The position numbers and the translations under genes were made by a program. The notes beneath the pieces are model-generated. The model did no database searches. It saw only the letters and a program-made list of their open reading frames with translations, and was not told the DNA's origin. Positions 18,151-25,258 of a stretch of DNA of 64,000 nt are shown in pieces. Source of the stretch: Amycolatopsis mongoliensis (GTDB taxonomy: Bacteria; Actinomycetota; Actinomycetes; Mycobacteriales; Pseudonocardiaceae); the NCBI RefSeq assembly GCF_030285665.1, contig NZ_CP127295.1:682001-746000 (forward strand), given 5' to 3'. Every line of letters begins with the position of its first letter. The stretch's first letter is position 1.

Positions 18151-18185
18151 CAACTCGTTGTTGAAGAGGTCAACTGGCTGTTGAA
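18151..18185. promoter_or_regulatory. Tandem operator-like repeats between divergent genes
   Basis: CAACTCGTTGTTGAA (18151-18165) and CAACTGGCTGTTGAA (18171-18185) are 13/15 identical with a 20-base period, two helical turns. Each contains a CAAC/GTTG half-dyad. They are placed to control both the importer operon and the oxidoreductase at 18212. The HTH of the aminotransferase fusion is the obvious candidate to bind them. Confidence 0.55.
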
Positions 18186-18211
18186 ATCCGGCTCGGTGCT
18201 AACTTTCGCGC

Positions 18212-19204
18212 ATGAGCCTGCGGATCGGCATCCTCGGGGCGGCTCGCATCGCCCCCGCTGCCCTGGTCAAGCCCGCTTCAGCCAGCTCCGAGGTCGACGT
18301 CGTCGCGGTCGCCGCGCGGTCTCTCGATCGCGCGCAAACGTTTGCGACCAAGCACGGCATCCCGCGTGTTTTCGAGGGCTACGAGGCCTTGCTCGCCGAC
18401 CCGGACGTCGACGCCGTCTACAACCCGCTGCCGAACGGCCTCCACGGCCGGTGGACGCGGGCGGCACTGGCGGCGGGCAAGCACGTGCTGTGCGAGAAGC
18501 CGTTCACGGCCAACGCGGCGGAGGCGCGGGAGATCGCGGACCTGGCGGCGGCGTCGGACCGCGTCGTGATGGAGGCGTTCCACTACCGCTACCACCCGCT
18601 GGCCCTGCGGGCGGAGGAGATCGTGGCGTCGGGCGAACTGGGTGAGCTGCAGCGCGTCGAGACGGCGTTGTGCTTCCCGCTGCCGAAGTTCTCCGACATC
18701 CGCTACGACTACGAGCTGGCGGGCGGCGCGACGATGGACGCGGGCTGCTACGCGGTCCACATGGCCCGGATCTTCGGCGGCGAGACCCCGGCAGTCGTCT
18801 CGGCGTCGGCGAAGCTGCGTTCACCGCGGGTCGACCGGGCGATGACGGCGGAGCTGCGCTACCCGTCGGGCCACACCGGCCGCGTCGAGTGCTCGATGTG
18901 GTCGTCGTCGTTCTTGAAGATCAGCGCGAAGGTGACCGGCTCGAAGGGGTCGCTCGCCATCGTCAACCCGCTGATGCCTCAGGCGTTCCACCGCTTCACG
19001 GTCCGGATCGGCGACACACGGCGCACGGAGAAGTTCCCGCGCCGGGCGTCGTACGCGTACCAGCTGGACGCGTTCACGGCAGCAGTCCTGCGCGGCGAGC
19101 CGGTGAAGACCTCGGCGGCCGACGCGGTCGAGACGATGACCGTGATCGACGAGATCTACCGCGCGGCCGGGCTTCCGCCGCGCGAACCCGGCGAACAGCC
19201 GTGA
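18212..19204 (+). CDS. Gfo/Idh/MocA-family NAD(P)-dependent oxidoreductase
   Basis: 330 residues. The N-terminal Rossmann fold begins RIGILGAARIAP. The conserved VYNPLPNGLHG and VLCEKPFTANAAEA (catalytic EKP) follow, then AFHYRYHPL and GGATMDAGCYAVHMARI of the C-terminal domain. Members oxidise or reduce sugars, inositols and dihydrodiols, and the substrate here is unknown. It is transcribed divergently from the amino-acid importer and shares the repeat-containing control region. Its stop codon lies within the start of a perfect hairpin. Confidence 0.9.
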   Translation: MSLRIGILGAARIAPAALVKPASASSEVDVVAVAARSLDRAQTFATKHGIPRVFEGYEALLADPDVDAVYNPLPNGLHGRWTRAALAAGKHVLCEKPFTANAAEAREIADLAAASDRVVMEAFHYRYHPLALRAEEIVASGELGELQRVETALCFPLPKFSDIRYDYELAGGATMDAGCYAVHMARIFGGETPAVVSASAKLRSPRVDRAMTAELRYPSGHTGRVECSMWSSSFLKISAKVTGSKGSLAIVNPLMPQAFHRFTVRIGDTRRTEKFPRRASYAYQLDAFTAAVLRGEPVKTSAADAVETMTVIDEIYRAAGLPPREPGEQP

Positions 19205-19247
19205 ATGGCACATCGAGGGACTTAGAGTCCCTCGATGTGCCATTCAC
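19201..19247. terminator. Perfect 22-bp inverted repeat between convergent genes
   Basis: The left arm starts GTGAATGGCACATCGAGG (19201 on) and is exactly mirrored to 19247 around a 3-base TAG loop. It begins at the stop codon of the oxidoreductase and ends 16 bases from the GH8 stop, so it can serve both genes as a terminator. Confidence 0.8.
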
Positions 19248-19262
19248 GGACTTGGGGCTCCT

Positions 19263-20468
19263 CTAAGCGGCCACGTAGTTGCCGCTCAGGATGAGCAGCA
19301 CCTGGACCGTGATCCCCGTCCCGTAGTAGTCCGTCGCGTCCGGGGACCACGACGAGATCGACGTCCACAGCTTGTCCAGCCACGCCTGGCTGCCCGCGTC
19401 CGTCATCGCCGCCACCGCGAACGGGGCCGTGAAGCACGGGTGCTGGCCGCTCTCGGTCTTCGAGCCCGACAGCGAGTAGCCGCTCTGGATCTTGGCCGGG
19501 TCGCCACCCGTCGCCGACTTGATCCACGTGTTCATCTTGCGGACCTGGGCCGTGGCCGCGCTGCCGGAGGCCGTGATCGCGTCCGCGCCGAGGTGCCACG
19601 GGTCGCGGCAGGCGTTCCAGCTGTACTTGCCGTCGTACGGGCCCTCGAGGAAGTCCGCCGGCGCCGGCTTCGGCGTCGAGTTCGTGTTGACGACGAAGTC
19701 CGGCAGCAGCCCGGTGTTCGGCGCGTACTGCGACTGCAGCTGGCTCACGGCTGTCTCCGACCGGGTGCGCACCGAGTCCCAGAAGCTGTCGCCGGTGGCC
19801 TTCGCGAATGCTCGCAGGTGCCCGGGCATCCAGTCCGACGAGCGCGAGCTGTTCCGGTACTCCGCGTCGTTGCCCCAGTCGCCGAGCAGCGTGAACTTCG
19901 TGGTGCTGTCGACCTCGGACTTCTTGATGGCGTTGATGATCCGGACGGCCTCGGCCTGGTAGTTCACCGAGCCGGTGCTGCCCCACTTCTTGTCGGCGAT
20001 GAGCAGGCCGTACGCGATTTCCAGGTCGCCGTCGGTCGCGGAGTCGCTGCCGTTGACGCTCTTGCAGTTCGCGTCCTGCTCGGCCGCGTGCAGGTCCTTG
20101 TTGTTGACCGACGGGTGGGCCTTCACGAACTTCAGGATCCCGTCGACGATCGAGCGGGCCTGGGTGTCCTTGTCGGCCATCATGGCCGAGATCGTCAGGC
20201 CGTAGCCCTCCCCTTCGGCGACGAAGGAGTGGTCGGCGTCCTTCGACAGCACGGCGTAGGTGCCGCTGCCGCACTTGGTGGTGAGGAAGTTCTTCTTCCA
20301 GAAGTCGTAGTACTTCTGCAGCGCCTGGTCCTGCGTGGCCTGCGAAACGGACGGCCGCAGGGTCCCCGGGACGTACGGCGTGCCGGCCGCGGCCGCGGTC
20401 GTGGGCACGCTCAGCAGGCCGGCGGCGAGTGCGGCCGTGGCCACCACCGCCCGGACGATCTTCTTCAT
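19263..20468 (-). CDS. Secreted glycoside hydrolase family 8 (endoglucanase/chitosanase type)
   Basis: 401 residues with a signal peptide ending around TTAAAAG. GH8 landmarks are GEGYGLTISAMMADKD, with the likely acid Glu, and SATDGDLEIAYGLLIADKKWG, with the conserved Asp of the A-[ST]-D-x-D motif. Later TLLGDWGND, SSDWMPGHLRAF and WNACRDPWHLG fit the alpha6/alpha6 barrel. It cuts beta-1,4-glucan or chitosan outside the cell. The palindrome at 20551-20569 upstream may be its operator. Confidence 0.85.
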   Translation of the reverse strand: MKKIVRAVVATAALAAGLLSVPTTAAAAGTPYVPGTLRPSVSQATQDQALQKYYDFWKKNFLTTKCGSGTYAVLSKDADHSFVAEGEGYGLTISAMMADKDTQARSIVDGILKFVKAHPSVNNKDLHAAEQDANCKSVNGSDSATDGDLEIAYGLLIADKKWGSTGSVNYQAEAVRIINAIKKSEVDSTTKFTLLGDWGNDAEYRNSSRSSDWMPGHLRAFAKATGDSFWDSVRTRSETAVSQLQSQYAPNTGLLPDFVVNTNSTPKPAPADFLEGPYDGKYSWNACRDPWHLGADAITASGSAATAQVRKMNTWIKSATGGDPAKIQSGYSLSGSKTESGQHPCFTAPFAVAAMTDAGSQAWLDKLWTSISSWSPDATDYYGTGITVQVLLILSGNYVAA

Positions 20469-20550
20469 CGCTCCTCCGTAAAGACGGACATCGTTGGCTG
20501 CGGCGACGGCGATCAGAGCCTGACAGAAGGTTCAAGACCAGGTCAAGACT

Positions 20551-20569
20551 GTTAGGAAACTTTCCTTAC
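20551..20569. promoter_or_regulatory. Palindrome upstream of the GH8 gene
   Basis: GTTAGGAAACTTTCCTTAC is an almost perfect dyad 82 bases upstream of the GH8 start and 58 bases upstream of the PNPOx-like gene. From memory, TTAGGAAA-type inverted repeats occur upstream of several actinomycete secreted glycosidase genes as repressor sites. Confidence 0.5.
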
Positions 20570-20627
20570 AATGACCGTGAGTGGTTTCACCACCCCTCGC
20601 TCGCCCGGACGGACTAGCGTGAGCCGC

Positions 20628-21020
20628 ATGACGATCGACCGCGGCGCGGACTTCCGCGCCTTCTGGACCGAGCGCCGGCTGGCCACCCTGACGACGGTCC
20701 GGCCGGACGGCACCCCGCACGTCGTCGCGGTCGGCGTGACGGTGGACTTCGACGCCGGGCTCGCGCGCGTGATCACGTTCTCGTCGTCGGTCAAGGCCCG
20801 GCTGATCCGGGCCGCGGGCGCGGACGGTGTCCCCGTCGCCGTCTGCCAGCTGGAGGGCCCGAAGTGGTCCACTTTGGAAGGACGCGCGGTCCTGCGCGAC
20901 GACCCGGAGTCGGTACGGGACGCGGAAAACCGCTACGCGGCACGCTACCGGCAGCCCAAGCCGAACCCGCAGCGCGTGGTCCTGGAGATCACCGTGCACC
21001 GGATCCTCGGCAACGCCTGA
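20628..21020 (+). CDS. PNPOx-fold F420/flavin-dependent oxidoreductase-like protein
   Basis: A 130-residue single-domain split-barrel protein. FWTERRLATLTTVRPDGTPHVV and its downstream GRAVLRDDPESV give the typical pattern of the TIGR03618/F420-binding PPOX class, cited here in pieces as RRLATLTTVRPDG. These enzymes use F420 or FMN to reduce or detoxify small substrates, or simply store the cofactor. The start is set at ATG 20628; GTG 20619 is an alternative. A perfect hairpin follows 5 bases after the stop. Confidence 0.85.
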   Translation: MTIDRGADFRAFWTERRLATLTTVRPDGTPHVVAVGVTVDFDAGLARVITFSSSVKARLIRAAGADGVPVAVCQLEGPKWSTLEGRAVLRDDPESVRDAENRYAARYRQPKPNPQRVVLEITVHRILGNA

Positions 21021-21024
21021 CCCC

Positions 21025-21070
21025 GTCGTGAGTGGTAATTCGGGTTAGAACCCTAATTACCACTCACGAC
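21025..21070. terminator. Hairpin between convergent genes, near-copy of 3039-3080
   Basis: GTCGTGAGTGGTAATTCGGG pairs with its complement around a 2-base centre, with one mismatch in the stem. The 20-base arm of the operon hairpin at 3039 is repeated here, so this is a dispersed palindromic element. It overlaps the TetR stop codon. Confidence 0.75.
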
Positions 21071-21606
21071 CGGCGGGAGTGCACCAGCCGTGTGTACTCG
21101 GCCAGCAGGGTCGCCAGCTCGCTGTGCTCCCCCGCCGACGCCAGCTGCTGGTGCCCCACCAGCATCGCCATGCCCAGGGACGTGAGCGTCCGCGCGAGGT
21201 CACCGTCGCCGACGATGCCCTTGACCGCCTTGCCGACCGTCCGCAGCCGCGCGGAGTCGACGCGTTTCTGGGCCGCCCGCACGGTTTCGTCGTTCGCGGC
21301 CCACGCGCGGATGGCGGCCTCGGCCTCGTGGGGCAGGCCGAGCGTCAGGTCCATCAGCGCGGCGAAGTCCGCCGACGGGCCGCCGCTGCCGAAGTTCCGT
21401 TCGCGCAGGATGAGGACCTGCCGGTTTTCCCAGTGGTCCAGGAGCTGCTCCACGAAGCCCGGCCAGCCGCCGAAGTGGTGGTAGAACGACCCGCTCGTCA
21501 CGCCGAGGCCGCGGCACAGCCTCCCGACGTTCAGCTCGGTGAACCCGTGCTCGGCCAGCACGTCGAGGGCGGCCGCGAAATACGCCTGCCGCGTCACCGG
21601 GGGCAT
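21064..21606 (-). CDS. TetR-family transcriptional regulator
   Basis: 180 residues. The N-terminal HTH reads FTELNVGRLCRGLGVTSGSF followed by YHHFGGW, a clear TetR recognition helix. The C-terminal ligand-binding domain is not assigned. The ATG (21604-21606) overlaps the last base of the acyl-CoA ligase stop (TGATG), so it is translated together with that gene and probably autoregulates the pair. Confidence 0.9.
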   Translation of the reverse strand: MPPVTRQAYFAAALDVLAEHGFTELNVGRLCRGLGVTSGSFYHHFGGWPGFVEQLLDHWENRQVLILRERNFGSGGPSADFAALMDLTLGLPHEAEAAIRAWAANDETVRAAQKRVDSARLRTVGKAVKGIVGDGDLARTLTSLGMAMLVGHQQLASAGEHSELATLLAEYTRLVHSRRS

Positions 21607-23150
21607 CAGACGTTCCGGTCCCGGTCCCGCCAGTACGGTTCCCGCAGCGAACGCTTGAGGATCTTGCCGGTCGCGTTGCGCGGCAACGCTTCCACGACGT
21701 CGACGCTGCGCGGGCACTTGTAGTGGGCCAGGCGCTCGCGGCAGAACTCCATGAGTTTGTCGACATCGAGCTGGTCGCCGGCGACGACGGCCTTGACCTG
21801 CTCGCCCCAGCGCTCGTCCGGCACGCCGATCACGGCCACCTCGGCCACGCCGGGGAACTCCGCGACGACGCGCTCGACCTCCGGTGAGTAGACGTTCTCA
21901 CCGCCGGTGATGATCATGTCCTTGACGCGGTCCTCGAGGAACAGGAACCCGCCGTCGTCGAGGCGCCCGACGTCGCCGGTGCGCACCCAGCCGTCCACGA
22001 TGGTCTCCGCGGTCGCCTCGGGCTTGCCGAGGTAGCCCGCCATCCGCTGCTCCGTGCGGATCCACACCTCGCCGACCTCGGTGTCCTCGAACGTCGCCGG
22101 GTCGACGATCCGGATGTCCACTCCGGACAGTGCGGTGCCCGCGGACGCCAGCCGCTCGGGGCGTGAGGCGTCCCGGTGCGCCTCCGGGGTCAGCGCGGTG
22201 ACCGCGCCGGACAGCTCGGTCATGCCGTAGACCTGGGCGAACCGGGTGTCCGGCCACGCGGCGAGCGCCGTGCGCAGCAACGGGAGCGGCATCGGCGACG
22301 CGCCGTAGCAGAGGTACTTCAGGCGGGCGAACGCCTCGAGCGCGGCCTCGCCGGCCTGCGCGATCCCGGCGACCACGGCGGGCACCAGGAAGGCGTGCGT
22401 GATCCCGGCCCGCAGCGCCGCGAACAGCGACGCCGCGTCCGGCTCGCGGGTCAGGTAGGACGGTTCGCCGTAGAGGAACCCGGAAACGGCGTAGCAGCTG
22501 CCGCCGACGTGGAACAGCGGCATCGCGACGAGGTTGACGTCGCCGGGGCCGATCGGGAACGCGGTGCCTGCGGAGAGGCCGTGGGCGATGACGCTGCGGT
22601 GCGTGAGCACCGCGCCCTTCGGGAAGCCGGTGGTGCCGCTGGTGTACATGATCAGGACGCCGTCGTCCTCGTCGAGGCCGGGCGCCGTGTGCGGCGCGGC
22701 GCCCGCCAGGAACGGCTCGTACTCGTCGTGCTCCCCGCCGACGACGACCACGCGTTCCAGCGCGGGCAGCCGGTCGCGGACCGCGTCGAGCGCGGGTACG
22801 AGCTCCGCGCCGACGAAGACGACCTTCGCACCGGCGTCCTTGAGGACGTATGCCAGTTCGTCCCCGGAAAGCCGCCAGTTGACCACGGCGTTCGCGGCGC
22901 CGATGCCGGCCGCCGCGAAGGTCGTCTCCAGGCAGGCGGGGTGGTTCTTGTCGACGAAGGCGACGCGGTCGCCCCGGGTGACGCCGGCCGCCGCGAGCGC
23001 GCCCGAGAGCCGCCGGACCCGCTCGTCGAACTCCGTCCAGGTCCAGGACTGCGCACCGAAGACGAGCGCGGTGTCTCCGGGGCGTTCCCGCGCCCAGTGC
23101 GCCAGGAGGTCGCCGAACAGCCGGACCCGGGGGCGGACGTCTTCGGGCAT
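21606..23150 (-). CDS. Acyl-CoA synthetase (AMP-forming, FadD-like)
   Basis: Activates a fatty or aromatic acid to its CoA thioester by way of an acyl-AMP. It has 514 residues. The P-loop is MYTSGTTGFPKGAVLTH, and A5-type FAQVYGMTELSG, A7/A8 WVRTGDVGRLDDGG and KDMIITGGENVYSPEVE and the C-terminal catalytic lysine NATGKILKRSLRE are all intact. The start ATG lies at 23148-23150. Co-translated with the TetR gene. The substrate chain length cannot be told. Confidence 0.92.
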   Translation of the reverse strand: MPEDVRPRVRLFGDLLAHWARERPGDTALVFGAQSWTWTEFDERVRRLSGALAAAGVTRGDRVAFVDKNHPACLETTFAAAGIGAANAVVNWRLSGDELAYVLKDAGAKVVFVGAELVPALDAVRDRLPALERVVVVGGEHDEYEPFLAGAAPHTAPGLDEDDGVLIMYTSGTTGFPKGAVLTHRSVIAHGLSAGTAFPIGPGDVNLVAMPLFHVGGSCYAVSGFLYGEPSYLTREPDAASLFAALRAGITHAFLVPAVVAGIAQAGEAALEAFARLKYLCYGASPMPLPLLRTALAAWPDTRFAQVYGMTELSGAVTALTPEAHRDASRPERLASAGTALSGVDIRIVDPATFEDTEVGEVWIRTEQRMAGYLGKPEATAETIVDGWVRTGDVGRLDDGGFLFLEDRVKDMIITGGENVYSPEVERVVAEFPGVAEVAVIGVPDERWGEQVKAVVAGDQLDVDKLMEFCRERLAHYKCPRSVDVVEALPRNATGKILKRSLREPYWRDRDRNV

Positions 23151-23216
23151 GGCGGAGCTCCTTCGGCCGGCGCTGGACCATAGACCGCTCTATGGTGCGG
23201 CGCGGGCGCGCGGACG

Positions 23217-23579
23217 TCAACGGGCAAAGCGGCCGCGGGCGGCCTCGATGTCCCCGAGGTACCGCCGCGTCCAGCCGCACATGCTGTCGACGGTCGCGCG
23301 CAGCCCCTGCCCCGGTTCGGTGAGCGTGTACTCGACCCGCGGCGGCACGGTCGGGTGCACCTCGCGCTCGACCAGCCCGTTGCGCTCCAGCATGCGCAGG
23401 TTCTGGGTGAGCATCTTGTGGCTGATGCCCTCGACCGCGTCCCGGAGCGCGCTGAAGCGCAGGGTGCGGTCGCCGAGGGTCTCGATGATCAGGAACGCCC
23501 ACTTGTTGGCGACGTCGGAGAAGATCTCGCGCGCCAAGGAGTCCGCGCGGGAGAGGTCCGCGTCCTGCTCGGTCACCAT
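23217..23579 (-). CDS. HxlR-family transcriptional regulator
   Basis: A 120-residue winged-helix protein. The HxlR pattern runs NKWAFLIIETLGDRTLRFSAL, given in pieces as NKWAFLIIETL and RFSALRDAVEGISHKMLTQN, then LERNGLVEREVHPTVPPRVEY. It starts at ATG 23577-23579 and faces the RidA gene across a 93-base divergent region, so it may regulate that gene. HxlR proteins commonly sense aldehydes or redox stress. Confidence 0.92.
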   Translation of the reverse strand: MVTEQDADLSRADSLAREIFSDVANKWAFLIIETLGDRTLRFSALRDAVEGISHKMLTQNLRMLERNGLVEREVHPTVPPRVEYTLTEPGQGLRATVDSMCGWTRRYLGDIEAARGRFAR

Positions 23580-23672
23580 CTGGTTCCCCCGTCACCGAAA
23601 AGTGCCTTCTTCCGTACCGCCCAGCACTCTCCTACGGTTCCTGGGTAACCACAAGAGACCACGGAGGACGAA

Positions 23673-24059
23673 GTGCCGATCACCCTGGTGAACCCCCGAG
23701 AGCTGCCCGAGATCGACGTGTACCACCAGGTGTCGATCGCGTCGGGGACGAAGCTGGTCTTCGTCGCCGGGCAGGTCGCCTGGGACACCGAACCCGACCT
23801 CGCCGCGCAGGTCGAGCAGTGCTACCTCAACGTCGGCACGGCCTTGACCGCGGCCGGCGGTTCGTTCGACGACGTCGCGAAGCTGACCTGCTACGTCGTC
23901 GGCTGGACGCCGGACAAGATGCCGGCGCTGCTGGCCGGGATCGCGCGAGCCGCGGAGAAGCTGGGGACGACCGCGAAACCGCCCGCCAGCCTCATCGGCG
24001 TGGCCGCGCTGGACGTCCCCGAGCACCTGGTCGAGGTCGAAGCCACCGCGGTGCTCTAG
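23673..24059 (+). CDS. RidA/YjgF-family protein
   Basis: 128 residues starting at GTG 23673. The conserved core LVFVAGQVAWDTE, QVEQCYLNVGTALTAAGGSF and the C-terminal PASLIGVAALDVPEHLVEVE fit the trimeric RidA fold. The usual catalytic Arg-containing R-P-A-R-S pattern is replaced by KPPASLIGV, so it may not be a classical enamine deaminase. Its stop codon overlaps the convergent iniC-like stop by 4 bases. Confidence 0.88.
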   Translation: MPITLVNPRELPEIDVYHQVSIASGTKLVFVAGQVAWDTEPDLAAQVEQCYLNVGTALTAAGGSFDDVAKLTCYVVGWTPDKMPALLAGIARAAEKLGTTAKPPASLIGVAALDVPEHLVEVEATAVL

Positions 24060-25258
24060 GCGAACAGCGCCAGGAGCCCCTCGGCCGAGCGCACCACGAC
24101 GTGGGCCGCGGTTCGCTCGGCGTGGGGCCGGTCCGGCCGCTCCGCCTCGTGCCGCCACCGCCGCAGCGCGTCCAGCCCCGCGTCGTAGATGTCCCCCGGG
24201 TCCGCGTCCGGCTCCAGGCCCAGACGATCGGCCGGGGCCGTGCCCTGGGCGCCCAGCAACCTGACCGCCTCCTCCGCCGGCTCCCCGGACAGCGCCGTGC
24301 GGCCGCCGCGGATGTCGGCGATCAGGCGCAGCTCGCGGAAGTCGTGCGCGGCCGCCGCGAAACGCTCCACCCGGGACACCAGCCGGTCGCCGCCCGGGCG
24401 GGGCTGAGCCGCCAGCAACGCCTCCAGCCGGATGATCGCCGTGCGGGCCTTCAGCGCCTCGGCCCGCGCCACGAAACACCCGGCGAGGGTGTCCCGCAGC
24501 TCGCCGAGACCGCTGCGGCGGACCAGCTCCGCCGACAGCTTGACGCGGTCGTCGCAGCCGGTGCGGATCAGCGTCAGCGCCAGGCGGACGCCGAACAGCC
24601 CGAACCGCACCACCAGCGACCGCCGCGTCTCGACCGGGATCGGGCCGGGGAACGCGGGATCGGTGAACGAGTCCACCGAAAGCACGTGCCGTTCGAGCTC
24701 TTCGCGCGGCACCGCGGCGAAGGCCGCCAGGAGGTCGAACTCGTCGTCGCGCAGGGACCGCCCGCCGTAGGCCAGCTGCCCGGCGACGGCGATCACGCCC
24801 AGGAACCCCGTGCACAGCGGGTCTTCGCGCCAGGCCCGCCGCGCGAGCTGCTTGGCGGTCAGCAACGCGTCGATCCGGCCCGCGCCGACCTCGTCGGCTC
24901 TGGCCAGCACCAGCACCGAGTTGACCGCGCTCTGCCGCGCGAACGCCGAGCCGCCCGGCGGGTGCGCCGCCGCGAGCTCGTCCGGTTCGAGGTGCCGCAC
25001 GAGCCGCACCGTCGCGTCCGGGAGGTCGTCGGCCGGGCCGGGGTCGTCCAGCAGCACGAGGTCGCGCAGCGCCCGCGTCGGCCACTCGCCCAGCGCCGCC
25101 GCGAGCGTCGTCTTCCCCGACGACGGCGCCCCGGCGAAGGCGACGCGCAACGGCTGCTCCAGCCGGTCCAGGCAGTCGTGCAGGACCGCCGAAGCGCGCG
25201 GGTCGTCGCGGTAGAGCCCGGCCGCGGCGTGCAGCAGGTCGCGGACGTCCTGGGTCAC
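24056..25258 (-). CDS. iniC: IniC-like dynamin-family GTPase
   Basis: 400 residues, starting at GTG 25256-25258 in a 4-base overlap with iniA. P-loop GAPSSGKTTLA (residues 43-50) is intact. The G3 region is LVLLDDPGPADD and a G4-like LVLARADEVG follows. The rest is helical and lacks obvious membrane segments, as in mycobacterial IniC, which it resembles in place and order. Ini proteins are induced by cell-wall damage and are thought to remodel or protect the membrane. Confidence 0.8.
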   Translation of the reverse strand: MTQDVRDLLHAAAGLYRDDPRASAVLHDCLDRLEQPLRVAFAGAPSSGKTTLAAALGEWPTRALRDLVLLDDPGPADDLPDATVRLVRHLEPDELAAAHPPGGSAFARQSAVNSVLVLARADEVGAGRIDALLTAKQLARRAWREDPLCTGFLGVIAVAGQLAYGGRSLRDDEFDLLAAFAAVPREELERHVLSVDSFTDPAFPGPIPVETRRSLVVRFGLFGVRLALTLIRTGCDDRVKLSAELVRRSGLGELRDTLAGCFVARAEALKARTAIIRLEALLAAQPRPGGDRLVSRVERFAAAAHDFRELRLIADIRGGRTALSGEPAEEAVRLLGAQGTAPADRLGLEPDADPGDIYDAGLDALRRWRHEAERPDRPHAERTAAHVVVRSAEGLLALFA

